From Vampirovibrio chlorellavorus (lineage in GTDB: Bacteria; Cyanobacteriota; Vampirovibrionia; Vampirovibrionales; Vampirovibrionaceae), in contig LAPX01000016.1 in assembly GCA_001858525.1 (NCBI GenBank), forward strand, positions 1-64,000: 64,000 nt of DNA, read 5' to 3'. Of this stretch, positions 17,464 to 25,225 are shown piece by piece (position 1 is the first letter of the stretch; every line of letters starts with the position of its first letter). The notes below the pieces were generated by a model that worked only from the letters and a program-made list of their open reading frames with translations, was not told the DNA's origin and made no database searches. The translations under genes and the position numbers were made by a program.

Positions 17464-17928
17464 TTAGCCAGCCGCTTTGGCGAACTGAAGGACTTTGCGA
17501 CCCATATCCTGGCGATTGGCTTCCAGTTCCCGAGTGTCAACCGAGGGAATCTGTCTGCCCAATTCACTCAAAATGAATTCGGCGATCCAGCGCAACTTGG
17601 GACGGGCAGCGCTCCGCACATAAAAATCTTGAACACTGGCTACAGCCGGCTGACCGATACGCACCAGCACCATAGCGCAGGTGGAACGAACCCGGTTGTG
17701 TCCGGAACGCAGTCCGCGAACCAGGAAGGGAATGGCAGGCTTGCCAATGCGAGTCAACAAATTTTCGGCCTTGTTGGCGGTCTGTTTGTCGGCATCTTCT
17801 AAAGACTCAATCAGAAACTCAACCAGCTCTTCCAGAGAGACGGTCTGATTTTCACGGTTAAAGCTGAAATCCTTATTCCAGATCAGGTGGAATTTGATTG
17901 TTTCAAGGCTGATTGGTGACGTTGTCAT
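17464..17928 (-). CDS. HEAT-repeat protein
   Basis: The 154-residue helical protein is built on HEAT-like repeats: ANKAENLLTRIGKPAIPFLV, NRVRSTCAMVLVRIGQPAV, and RPKLRWIAEFILSELG, each with the Arg/Ile-Gly-Pro-Ala turn typical of phycobilisome-lyase-like or PBS HEAT repeats. It is a scaffold-type protein with no visible catalytic site, and its partner is unknown. ATG 17928 is favoured by a GGAG 12 nt upstream; an ATG eight codons earlier lacks any site. It is monocistronic and ends at a strong terminator. Confidence 0.8.
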   Translation of the reverse strand: MTTSPISLETIKFHLIWNKDFSFNRENQTVSLEELVEFLIESLEDADKQTANKAENLLTRIGKPAIPFLVRGLRSGHNRVRSTCAMVLVRIGQPAVASVQDFYVRSAARPKLRWIAEFILSELGRQIPSVDTRELEANRQDMGRKVLQFAKAAG

Positions 17929-18426
17929 TGGTTGGTTACTCTCCACGTCCATCGCGTTTCGGATTAACAGATTTATAACCGATTTTCAAAAGGGGAGCAA
18001 TTTCACCCAAAGTCGATCCACACCCTATTTAGACGCCAAAAAAATATTTTCTTTACCTGAGGTTAAATCAAAACCAAGGAAGGGCTGGAGCATTATTCTT
18101 CAAAAGACTGAAAGCCACGGTGTTTTAGCCTCATCCACTCCTGTTACGAACATTAAGACAGACTGAAATCTTTATGCCAGATGACATAAAAGCCTGACAT
18201 TTCCTTAACGGGTTTTTTAGAGATTCTTTACATGTTCTTTATCTGCCCACAGGGGCCATTTACCCCATATTGCCGAGTCTTTTGCCCCACAGGTCAGCCA
18301 CTGCAAAATTCCATTTGAAAGCTGACAGCAACAGGACTAAGATGGACAGGTAGCAGGCGGCCTTTAGCCTGTGGATTCACTGGTGCTGTTTTGAGCGCCC
18401 TGACCCAGAGTTGTCATTCTTCTGTT
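17929..18426. other. 498-nt intergenic region
   Basis: Spacer between the divergent HEAT and holA genes. It holds a good promoter for holA at 18315-18343 and otherwise A/T-rich DNA. The open frame 17894-18166 overlaps the HEAT gene start, lacks a ribosome binding site and is not protein-like. Confidence 0.5.
18315..18343 (+). promoter_or_regulatory. Sigma-70-type promoter for holA-holB
   Basis: TTGAAA (18315-18320), a 17-nt spacer and TAAGAT (18338-18343) lie about 85 nt before the holA start. Confidence 0.5.
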
Positions 18427-19392
18427 ATGAGCATTTCTCTGTATTACGGTGATGAGGAGTATTTACTGGCCCAAGCGGTCAAGGCTCTGCGTGCCCGGGT
18501 CATCAATCCGCAAATGGGCAGCCTGGGACACAAGCAGCTGGAAAACCCCTCCGTTGGGGAAGTGCTGGAAGCCGTGGGAGCGGTCTGCTTCAATTTGGGC
18601 GGGCAAACCCTGATTGAAATCCGGGATTTCGCCTTTTTGGGCAAAGCCGCTAGCGGCCCCGATGAAAAGCAACTGGCCGAACTGATGAGCCTGCTGGAGG
18701 ATCATGATGAAAGCAAACACATCCTGTTTGTAAACAGCAAAATCAACCGCAGCATTAAATTTCCAAAGTGGCTGACCGGTCACAAGACCCTCAAAATCGA
18801 TTTAAAAGAATGTAAAACCCTGGCCTTTTACCAGACCGATGACGCCCTACAGCGGGTGATCCAAGAGGCCAAGCGGCAGGGCATCGGGATTGACCCCAAA
18901 GCAGCCGCCCTACTGGTGGAGCACATGGGTGTCAGCATGCAACCCTTGATGACTGAGGTGCAAAAGCTTTCTGTCTATGCCGGAAACCGGGCCATTACGG
19001 TACAGGACGTTTCCCTGTTGTCCACCCACAACGAAAATACCTTTCATATGCTGGCCGATTGGCTCAAAGGCCAGCACCGGGCTCAGAGCTTTCACACTCT
19101 GGATGAACTTTTACTGCGTCAGCATCCGGTGCAATTGTTCGGGCTGATCCACACCTGGCTGGGCAATCTCTTTCAGTTGCGTTACTGGCAGCAAAAAGGA
19201 CTGAGCGAGGCTCAAATGGCTGAAATGACCAAGAAGCACCCCTACAAAATCCAGAAAGATTTGCAGGAGTTCCGCCAAGTGCCCTTCAGTCGACTGGAGG
19301 CCCTGCGCGCCAAGCTGCTGGAACTGGAGTATCAAGCCAAAACCGGGGGGCTTAATCCAAAGCTGGCCCTGGAACTGTTAATGGGATGCTAA
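18427..19392 (+). CDS. holA: DNA polymerase III subunit delta
   Basis: The 321-residue protein is the clamp-loader wrench subunit that opens the beta sliding clamp. Family features are an N-terminal YYGDEEYLLAQAVKALR that replaces a functional P-loop, the middle KHILFVNSKINRSIKFPKW, the helical KAAALLVEHMGVSMQPLMTEVQKL with NRAITVQDV, and the C-terminal collar domain (LFGLIHTWLGNLFQLRYW, HPYKIQKDLQEFR). It overlaps holB by 7 nt, so the two subunits are translationally coupled. ATG 18427 begins the homologous region; no clear ribosome binding site is visible and a TTG 12 codons upstream is possible. Confidence 0.92.
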   Translation: MSISLYYGDEEYLLAQAVKALRARVINPQMGSLGHKQLENPSVGEVLEAVGAVCFNLGGQTLIEIRDFAFLGKAASGPDEKQLAELMSLLEDHDESKHILFVNSKINRSIKFPKWLTGHKTLKIDLKECKTLAFYQTDDALQRVIQEAKRQGIGIDPKAAALLVEHMGVSMQPLMTEVQKLSVYAGNRAITVQDVSLLSTHNENTFHMLADWLKGQHRAQSFHTLDELLLRQHPVQLFGLIHTWLGNLFQLRYWQQKGLSEAQMAEMTKKHPYKIQKDLQEFRQVPFSRLEALRAKLLELEYQAKTGGLNPKLALELLMGC

Positions 19393-20492
19393 CCCCCATG
19401 CAAACGATCGACCCACTGACCACTGCCGCCCCCAGTGCCAACGCTATGGCCAATCTGGCCGAGCAATTTTTCACGGCGGCCATCAGCGGCGGCGCCTTGG
19501 CCCACGGCTACGTGCTGAAAGGAAAAAACACCAGTACCCTGTACCAGTTGGCCCTCAGCATCGCCCAGGCCCTGAACTGCAGCAATCCGCCACAGCGGCC
19601 GTTTGGGACGGAAGCGCCCTTAACCCTCTCTTCGCTTTCCTGTGGTCAATGCAAGGATTGCCGCTGGATTAGCAGAAACGCCCATCCAGCGGTTATGACC
19701 CTGTCCCGGTTGACCTATCAGGTCAATGAAAAAGGCGAATTAATGTCCCCTGAGGAGCTGGAAAAGCAAGCCAAAAAGGCCAGCGCCCCCACCCAGATCA
19801 AGACCGATCAGATCGGACAGCTGATTCATCGCCTGGGTGTGTCTTCTGAAGCCTGTCGGGTGGTTATTTTTACCGATGTGGAAGAACGTCCGGCCAGTCA
19901 GGCCAGCACCGTGCCGCCCCCCTACGAATGGCAATGCATCGAGGCCAATGCGGAAAAAAGCTTCCACGTGCGCCCGCTGGATCGCTCTGTCTTCAATGCC
20001 TTTTCCGTCAACAAGTTCCTGAAAACGCTGGAAGAACCGCCGCCCAAGACCCTGTTTCTGTTTTTAACCGAAACCGAAGAACAACTGCTGGATACCATTG
20101 TGTCCCGTTGTCAGGTGGTGCCGTGCCTGGCCCCGCAAAGCCCGTTACAGGAAGAGGGCAGTCAATCCGCCTATGCGGATTTTTATGACAAACTGCGCCA
20201 GCATCTACAGCGCAAAGGCGACATTTATCAACTGGTCGCTGACTTTCAGGCTGCTTTTATAGAAGGTCAAGGCCTCAGCGCCACCCAAGCCCTGAACGAA
20301 TTTCAGCAATTTTTACGACAAAGATTTGTGACCACACCCGTTGATGCGGCCAGTTTTGCCAGTTACCGCATCCTGCAGCAATCCCTGGAAAAGACCATTG
20401 CCGTGGTGGAAGCCAAAGCCCATGAAAATGCCAGCCTTTTGAATCTGTTTATTGAACTGAGTAAACAACTGAAATCAGCCTCCCTCCCTTAA
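19386..20492 (+). CDS. holB: DNA polymerase III subunit delta prime
   Basis: This 368-residue clamp-loader stator subunit is an AAA+ protein. The zinc-binding CGQCKDCRWISRNAHPAV is clear, and NKFLKTLEEPPPKTLFLFLT followed by IVSRCQVVPC is the delta-prime/gamma signature (LEEPP and SRC). The P-loop position (HGYVLKGKNTSTLYQLA) lacks the usual GxxGxGKT, so it is unlikely to hydrolyse ATP, as expected for delta prime. An insertion of ~45 residues (RPASQASTVPPPYEWQ and flanks) lies between the sensor region and the LEEPP motif. It starts within the end of holA. Confidence 0.9.
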   Translation: MLTPMQTIDPLTTAAPSANAMANLAEQFFTAAISGGALAHGYVLKGKNTSTLYQLALSIAQALNCSNPPQRPFGTEAPLTLSSLSCGQCKDCRWISRNAHPAVMTLSRLTYQVNEKGELMSPEELEKQAKKASAPTQIKTDQIGQLIHRLGVSSEACRVVIFTDVEERPASQASTVPPPYEWQCIEANAEKSFHVRPLDRSVFNAFSVNKFLKTLEEPPPKTLFLFLTETEEQLLDTIVSRCQVVPCLAPQSPLQEEGSQSAYADFYDKLRQHLQRKGDIYQLVADFQAAFIEGQGLSATQALNEFQQFLRQRFVTTPVDAASFASYRILQQSLEKTIAVVEAKAHENASLLNLFIELSKQLKSASLP

Positions 20493-20657
20493 AAGTCAGT
20501 TTTATTTTAAAAAACGTTTACACTTCTGGCACAAAAAAACAATCAAATTCGTTTATGCAAGTGGAAGGCATAGGTTGGGTTAACAAACAATCGTCTTATA
20601 TGGGATAGGGACATAAACATCGTTTGACATAGGGATCGACAATAGGAGTGTTTAGGG

Positions 20658-21128
20658 ATGGAACAACGTCAGCAAAAATCTGCTTTAGTTTTGAAGTACG
20701 CAAAACGCCGTTTTGATGGTGGCAACGAGGCCGAACTGATTCGGGCCATTGAAACCGCCAACATGAACAAACTCTACAACCCGCAAGGGAACGCCATGAG
20801 CCCCATTAGTCAGGGGTTTACGGCACCTTTAAACTTAACCCCGCACCCGGCAGCGGTCCAAACGGCTGCCAAACCGGCCCAAGTCACCCGGCAATCTCGC
20901 ATCCTCGAAGCCGTCATTCGTGGCCCTCTGCAAATTTGCATTGGCGTGGTGGGAATGCTGACCGCCAGTCTGGCCATTGTCACCTTTAAACGGGCGAACA
21001 ATCAGCAACTGGTCCAACAAAGCTGGGTGGTCTTTCACGATTGCCGCAAGACCCTGCTAAAAGGCTTTACGGATTGCCTGACCACACCGGCACGGGTGCT
21101 GCAAGCCGGATTGAAAAAAGTTCAATAG
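20658..21128 (+). CDS. Unknown protein with one membrane helix
   Basis: This 156-residue protein is not recognised. Residues 1-75 are polar (RRFDGGNEAELIRAIETANM). One hydrophobic segment near 95-115 (LQICIGVVGMLTASLAIVTF) predicts a single membrane helix, and the basic amphipathic end (KTLLKGFTDCL, VLQAGLKKVQ) follows. AGGAG 9 nt before the ATG and a terminator 30 nt after the stop support a genuine monocistronic gene. It lies just upstream of two Flp pilin genes but is separated by the terminator, so a link is only a guess. Confidence 0.7.
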   Translation: MEQRQQKSALVLKYAKRRFDGGNEAELIRAIETANMNKLYNPQGNAMSPISQGFTAPLNLTPHPAAVQTAAKPAQVTRQSRILEAVIRGPLQICIGVVGMLTASLAIVTFKRANNQQLVQQSWVVFHDCRKTLLKGFTDCLTTPARVLQAGLKKVQ

Positions 21129-21156
21129 GTTCCCATCACACACACTCCACAGCCAC

Positions 21157-21195
21157 AATCGCCCATTTTCGTTAAGAAAGTGGGCGATTTGCTTC
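21157..21195 (+). terminator. Terminator after the 156-residue protein gene
   Basis: ATCGCCCA pairs with TGGGCGAT, extended by TTTC/GAAA, around a short loop and followed by a T-rich tail. Confidence 0.8.
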
Positions 21196-21448
21196 AAAAA
21201 CATTAAAGTTTTTCCCGGGTTTGCCGTAATAAAAGTGGTGAGGAGGTTGCCAGGTAGGTTGGCCGCTTCTGCACAGGGTCGCTTTACACTGATTCAGGGC
21301 AAGGCACCCTCAAACTCCAGACACTTTAAAATATCACCCCACAGAGTGATAAAAAACAAATAAAAAAAATATACTATAAATATACGAAGCACTGGAGTCG
21401 TTTAGTCGGCAATCCATACAAAACACTTAAATAGAAGGATGATGGCCC
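21196..21448. other. Upstream region of the Flp pilin gene
   Basis: About 250 nt between the preceding terminator and the first pilin gene. The A/T-rich stretch 21355-21390 contains a TATACT and overlapping TATA-like steps that could provide a -10 box; no convincing -35 is seen. No gene is present. Confidence 0.4.
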
Positions 21449-21658
21449 ATGTTGTTAAAGCAGTACGTTTCTTTCCAAGTCTGGTTGGCAACTCAAAAAA
21501 ACAGCAAAAACAAAGGCCAATCACTAGCGGAATATGGTCTGGTTCTGGCTCTGATTGCTGTTGTGTGTATCGCCGCACTGACCACCTTGGGTAACAGCAT
21601 TTCTGGCATGCTGGAAGGTTTGGGTTCCACTATCGGTGGCGTCAGTACCAGCGGTTAA
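21449..21658 (+). CDS. Flp/Fap-type pilin
   Basis: This 69-residue precursor is a Flp pilin. A basic leader ends in NSKNKG, and the mature protein begins QSLAEYGLVLALIAVVCIA, where Gly is the prepilin-peptidase site and Glu at +5 is conserved. A short hydrophilic tail (GSTIGGVSTSG) follows. Flp pilins build the Tad tight-adherence pilus. AAGGA stands 9 nt before the ATG. A terminator and a second pilin gene follow; no tad assembly genes lie in this window. Confidence 0.93.
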   Translation: MLLKQYVSFQVWLATQKNSKNKGQSLAEYGLVLALIAVVCIAALTTLGNSISGMLEGLGSTIGGVSTSG

Positions 21659-21682
21659 AACTAACGTTCTTTCGGGTCTAAA

Positions 21683-21713
21683 AAATCAGGCTGGTCCCAC
21701 TGGCCTGATTTTT
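21683..21713 (+). terminator. Terminator between the two pilin genes
   Basis: AAATCAGGC pairs with GCCTGATTT around an 11-nt loop and runs into a T tract. It would limit read-through from the first pilin into the second. Confidence 0.85.
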
Positions 21714-21756
21714 ACCCCGTTAAAAAAGTACTCAGTATTACAAAGTTGATGAAAGT

Positions 21757-21942
21757 ATGAGCAGCTTGAATTCGAGACGCCGACATACAGCCAAAATAGG
21801 GCAAGCGCTGCCAGAATATGCGCTGATACTGGCTTTAATTACCCTGTTTTGCATTGCCGCCATAACAGGACTGGGCGAAAGCATTCAGGAACGACTGGCC
21901 TCCTTTGCCGAAACCATTGCCAATACCAAGACTTCACCCTAA
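21757..21942 (+). CDS. Second Flp/Fap-type pilin
   Basis: The 61-residue precursor has a basic leader (SRRRHTAKIG) and the mature N-terminus QALPEYALILALITLFCIA with the conserved Gly/Gln cleavage site and Glu +5, then a charged tail (ESIQERLASFAETIANTK). It is divergent from the first pilin (about half identical in the hydrophobic core). The ribosome binding site is weak (GATGAAAG). It may be a minor pilin or pseudopilin. A terminator separates it from the first gene, so their ratio may be set by read-through; that is inference. Confidence 0.85.
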   Translation: MSSLNSRRRHTAKIGQALPEYALILALITLFCIAAITGLGESIQERLASFAETIANTKTSP

Positions 21943-21993
21943 GGACAAAAGCATTTAAGTTTCAGTTTTTATGTGCCGGTTTGTAGTATTCAT

Positions 21994-22023
21994 TTGACAA
22001 TGCCATTGCCTTGTCACTATGAT
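21994..22023 (+). promoter_or_regulatory. Promoter of tRNA-Leu(GAG)
   Basis: TTGACA (21994-21999), an 18-nt spacer and TATGAT (22018-22023), 18 nt before the tRNA 5' end. This is a near-consensus sigma-70 promoter. Confidence 0.8.
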
Positions 22024-22040
22024 GTTTATCTACCCAGCGT

Positions 22041-22124
22041 GTCGGGGTGGCGGAATGGTAGACGCGCACGTTTGAGGGGCGTGTGGAGCAATCCGTGAGG
22101 GTTCAAGTCCCTCTCTCGACACCA
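22041..22124 (+). tRNA. tRNA-Leu(GAG)
   Basis: Full cloverleaf with a GTCGGGG/TCTCGAC acceptor stem (G-T pairs allowed), a D-arm GCGGAATGGTAGACGC, an anticodon stem CACGT/GCGTG with loop TTGAGGG (anticodon GAG), a long class II variable arm (TGGAGCAATCCGTG) and T-loop TTCAAGT. CCA is encoded at 22122-22124. It reads leucine CUC/CUU codons. Confidence 0.96.
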
Positions 22125-22150
22125 TTTAATTTAATGACCCCATCCCAGTT

Positions 22151-22205
22151 AAAAGACAGACTTACAATCGAGGCGTGATGCGAGTTGATTGTAAATCTGT
22201 CTTTT
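22151..22205. repeat. Long inverted repeat after tRNA-Leu
   Basis: A 19-bp stem with one mismatch: AAAAGACAGACTTACAATC (22151-22169) against GATTGTAAATCTGTCTTTT (22187-22205), loop 17 nt. It lies between the tRNA and the convergent transketolase gene. The T run on each strand means it could terminate transcription in both directions, but the stem is longer than the other terminators here. Confidence 0.75.
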
Positions 22206-22368
22206 ATGCTCTGTTATGACAGCACAGGGCAGACGCTTCATATGAATGAACACCCCTAGTGAACCCCAGTCACTCCCCTTTGCCCTGACATCAGTTTTTA
22301 ATCACAATTGCATGAAAACAATGATGCCTACATGGGTGCCAAGGAATGGATTCGTGGTGAAAAGAGCC

Positions 22369-23337
22369 TTACTTCAGCCAGCGGACCGCTTCGTTGTAAA
22401 TGGCTTCCCAGTCAATGCCGTACTCTTTAAACAGGGCATCGCCGGTGCCACTTTGCCCAAAGCGATCTTGCGTGCCCAAGCGACGCACGGGAGTATGCTG
22501 ATGGGTGCTTAACTCTTCGCACACCACGCCAGCCAAACCACCCAGGATTTGATGGCTTTCCACGGTGATGACCTTGCCGGTCTTGCGAGCACTCTTGGCC
22601 AAAGTTTCCGAATCGAACGGCTTGATAAACACGCAGTTCAGCACTTCCGCCTGAATGCCATGATCTTTTTGCAGGCGCTCGGCGGCCAACAAGGAATGAT
22701 AAACGGTTTCCCCAGTGGCTACCAGGGTAATGTCAGTGCCTTCCCGCTCAATGCGAATCCGGTGAGGCATGGTCGCATCCAACTGGTAAGAAGCATCATC
22801 GTGAATCACCGGGCAATTAGGACGGACCAGACGCACGTACACCGGCCCATAATATTGGGCAGCCCAACGAATGACCCGATCGGTTTCTACCGCGTCAGAG
22901 GGCACAATCACGGTCATGCCCGGAATCACCCGCATCAGGGCGATGTCCTCAATGGACTGGTGGCTGGCTCCGTCTTCACCCAGACTTAAACCGCTGTGGG
23001 TGGGGCAAACTTTCACGTTCAACCCCGAATAACAAACCGTATTGCGAATTTGATCCCAGCCTTTCCCAGCGGCAAACAGGGCAAAGGTGCTGCAAAACGG
23101 GATTTTTCCGGTGGTAGACAGCCCAGCGGCGGTGTTGATCAAATCCTGTTCGGAAATCCCTTGGTTAAAAAAGCGATCCGGGAATTTGTCGGCAAACTTC
23201 TGGGTTTGCGTGGAACAGGCCAAATCGGCGTCCAGCACCACGATGTTGGGGTTCTCAGCGCCCAAAGCGGTCAGCGTTTCACCGTATTGGTTTCTGAGGG
23301 CTTTGAGTTCCGGCTTTTCAAGATTAATGGTAGTCAT
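22369..23337 (-). CDS. Transketolase, C-terminal subunit
   Basis: The 322-residue protein covers the pyrimidine-binding and C-terminal domains of transketolase (split type). It shows VLDADLACSTQTQKFADKFP, FFNQGISEQDLINTAAGLS with the catalytic Glu that activates thiamine diphosphate, THSGLSLGEDGASHQSIEDI, and ESHQILGGLAGVVCEEL. Together with the adjacent N-terminal subunit it should transfer two-carbon units between sugar phosphates in the pentose phosphate pathway. ATG 23337 has AAGGA at 10 nt; an upstream ATG at 23361 lacks a site. It follows the N-terminal subunit gene by about 30 nt in one operon. Confidence 0.94.
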   Translation of the reverse strand: MTTINLEKPELKALRNQYGETLTALGAENPNIVVLDADLACSTQTQKFADKFPDRFFNQGISEQDLINTAAGLSTTGKIPFCSTFALFAAGKGWDQIRNTVCYSGLNVKVCPTHSGLSLGEDGASHQSIEDIALMRVIPGMTVIVPSDAVETDRVIRWAAQYYGPVYVRLVRPNCPVIHDDASYQLDATMPHRIRIEREGTDITLVATGETVYHSLLAAERLQKDHGIQAEVLNCVFIKPFDSETLAKSARKTGKVITVESHQILGGLAGVVCEELSTHQHTPVRRLGTQDRFGQSGTGDALFKEYGIDWEAIYNEAVRWLK

Positions 23338-23369
23338 GGAAAATAGTTCCTTCAAAATCATGGGGCCAG

Positions 23370-24317
23370 TTAAGGCAGGGCATCGTAAGCAGCGGTCAAT
23401 TCAGCACGAGCAGCTTCATACTGCTCTTTGTTGGGGGCTTTTCCGTGCCAGCCCGCCTGATTTTCCATAAAGCTGACCCCTTTGCCCTTGGTGGTGTTGG
23501 CAATAATGGCCGTTGGCCGATCAGTCTCCTCGGCAAAGCGATCCGCTTGCGCCAAGGCATCCTGAATCTGCGCAAAATCGTGCCCGTCAATTTCAATGAC
23601 ATTCCAGTCAAAGGCGGCAAACTTGGGAGCCATCTGACCCAAAGCCTTTACCTTTTCGGTGTCGCCATCAATTTGCAGATGATTGCGGTCCACAATGGCC
23701 GTGACACGACTGACTTTGTGATGTGCGGCACTGAGTACCGCCTCCCACACGTTGCCTTCCTGACACTCACCGTCACCCATCAGCACAATGACCCGGCTGT
23801 CGATGTGATCCAGCCGTAACCCCAAGGCCATACCCACCCCGCAGGACAAGCCTTGTCCCAGCGAACCGGTGGAGATATCGCAGCCCTGAATGTACTTGGA
23901 AGCCGGGTGGCCTTGCAGATTGGAGTGAATCTTGCGCAAGGTGTTTTTTTCCGCCCAGGGAATGTAGCCTGCTTCCATTAAAGTGGCGTAATAAGCGGGC
24001 GCCCCATGCCCTTTGGACATAATAAAGCGATCCCGTTGCTGCCAGTCGGCGTTAGCCGGGTCCCAAACCATGTGGTGAAACCAGACATTGACCAGTAAAT
24101 CGATGCAAGACAAGGAGCTGCCAGGATGCCCGGATTGCGGCTCATATATCATATCCAGAATGTCGATTCGCAATTTAGCGGCCAGCTTTTGCAGCTGGGG
24201 AATGGTTAAACGGGGTAAGCCAGCCGGTAAAAAACGGGCTTGGTTGGTCGATACAGTCATGGAATCCGTTCTTTCATTGGGGAAATTTGGGTTTGGCGGG
24301 TTTAGCGTAGCGCTCAT
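23370..24317 (-). CDS. Transketolase, N-terminal subunit
   Basis: This 315-residue subunit holds the thiamine-diphosphate/Mg domain: HPGSSLSCIDLLV, IMSKGHGAPAYYATL, STGSLGQGLSCGVGMALG and the GDGECQEGNVWEA metal motif, with an Asn later in IVDRNHLQIDG. It pairs with the downstream C-terminal subunit. ATG 24317 has AAGGGG at 7 nt, while an internal ATG (24260) that starts nearer the conserved region has a poorer site, so ~19 N-terminal residues are uncertain. The split form is common in several bacterial phyla and archaea, whereas cyanobacterial photosynthetic transketolase is usually one chain. Confidence 0.94.
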   Translation of the reverse strand: MSATLNPPNPNFPNERTDSMTVSTNQARFLPAGLPRLTIPQLQKLAAKLRIDILDMIYEPQSGHPGSSLSCIDLLVNVWFHHMVWDPANADWQQRDRFIMSKGHGAPAYYATLMEAGYIPWAEKNTLRKIHSNLQGHPASKYIQGCDISTGSLGQGLSCGVGMALGLRLDHIDSRVIVLMGDGECQEGNVWEAVLSAAHHKVSRVTAIVDRNHLQIDGDTEKVKALGQMAPKFAAFDWNVIEIDGHDFAQIQDALAQADRFAEETDRPTAIIANTTKGKGVSFMENQAGWHGKAPNKEQYEAARAELTAAYDALP

Positions 24318-24350
24318 AGTATGACCCCTTGATCGTCTAAAACCGGGAAG

Positions 24351-25094
24351 TCAGGCCTTGGGCCCAGCTAAACATACTTTTACTACAAACATTGGCAAAG
24401 TTTTATAAATTCGCTGAATTCGCCAGGGCTCGCTGGTAATTCGATACAGCCATTCCAGATTCACACGGCGCATCCAGGCGGGGGCCCGCAGGGTCTTGCC
24501 GCTCCACACATCCAGACTGCCGCCCACCCCAACCAGAATGGCGCCCGTAAACAGGGGCTTATAGCGTTCAATCCACAACTCCTGCCGAGGCACCCCCAAT
24601 GCCACCAGCACCACTTTGGGCTGAGCCTTAGCGCAGGCCTTGGCGATTTGCAATTCTTCCTCTCCCGCTTTAAAAAAACCATGATGCTGATACACGATGC
24701 GTAAACCCGGAAACCGACGGATCAGGTTCTCTACCGCCAAGCCCAACACCGCTTCGGCAGCACCCACCAAGGCCACCGGCTGATCCGTTTCAGCGGCCCA
24801 GGCCAGTAAAGCCTCAGAGAACTCAATCCCCGGCAAGCGCTTGACCTGACAACCCTTCTTGCGCAAAGCCCACACCAAACCGGCCCCGTCCGGCAAAATC
24901 AGGTCAGCATTTTTCAAAACACGACCCAGATCAGCGTTTTGATCCCCTTGCATAATCATTTCCGGGTTCAGGGTGACCACCTGCGCAGTCTGCCCATTGG
25001 CAACCCGTGATTTGGCAAAGGCCAATGCCCCTGCGGTTTCCGTCAAATGCACCGGGTAATCAAATAACCGGGCTTCCTTGAGATGAGTATCCAC
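24351..25094 (-). CDS. WecG/TagA/CpsF-family glycosyltransferase
   Basis: The 247-residue enzyme belongs to the GT26 family, which transfers an N-acetylmannosamine-type sugar onto a lipid-linked GlcNAc in wall, capsule or common-antigen synthesis. It shows TLNPEMIMQG, the catalytic-region LILPDGAGLVWALR, VALVGAAEAVLGLAVENL, VLVALGVPRQELWI and GGSLDVWSGKTLRAPAWM. The start is a GTG with AAGGG 10 nt upstream. It is 34 nt downstream of the coding strand start of the transketolase gene region and faces the same way. The exact sugar cannot be told. Confidence 0.9.
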   Translation of the reverse strand: MDTHLKEARLFDYPVHLTETAGALAFAKSRVANGQTAQVVTLNPEMIMQGDQNADLGRVLKNADLILPDGAGLVWALRKKGCQVKRLPGIEFSEALLAWAAETDQPVALVGAAEAVLGLAVENLIRRFPGLRIVYQHHGFFKAGEEELQIAKACAKAQPKVVLVALGVPRQELWIERYKPLFTGAILVGVGGSLDVWSGKTLRAPAWMRRVNLEWLYRITSEPWRIQRIYKTLPMFVVKVCLAGPKA

Positions 25095-25170
25095 GCCGAA
25101 ATGACCCTTTTAAACCCTGAACATCTCCTATTGTAGGGGCTTTCGCCCCGCCTGAAAAGAGCCGCTAACA

Positions 25171-25205
25171 AAAAGCGCCTGGCTTGACGGGGGCCAGACG
25201 CTTTT
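25171..25205 (-). terminator. Terminator of clpX
   Basis: On the minus strand AAAGCGTCTGGC pairs with GCCAGGCGCTTT (one G-T pair) and is followed by TTG, 21 nt past the clpX stop. Confidence 0.85.
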
Positions 25206-25225
25206 CGATTGGGTTTACCTGAAAA

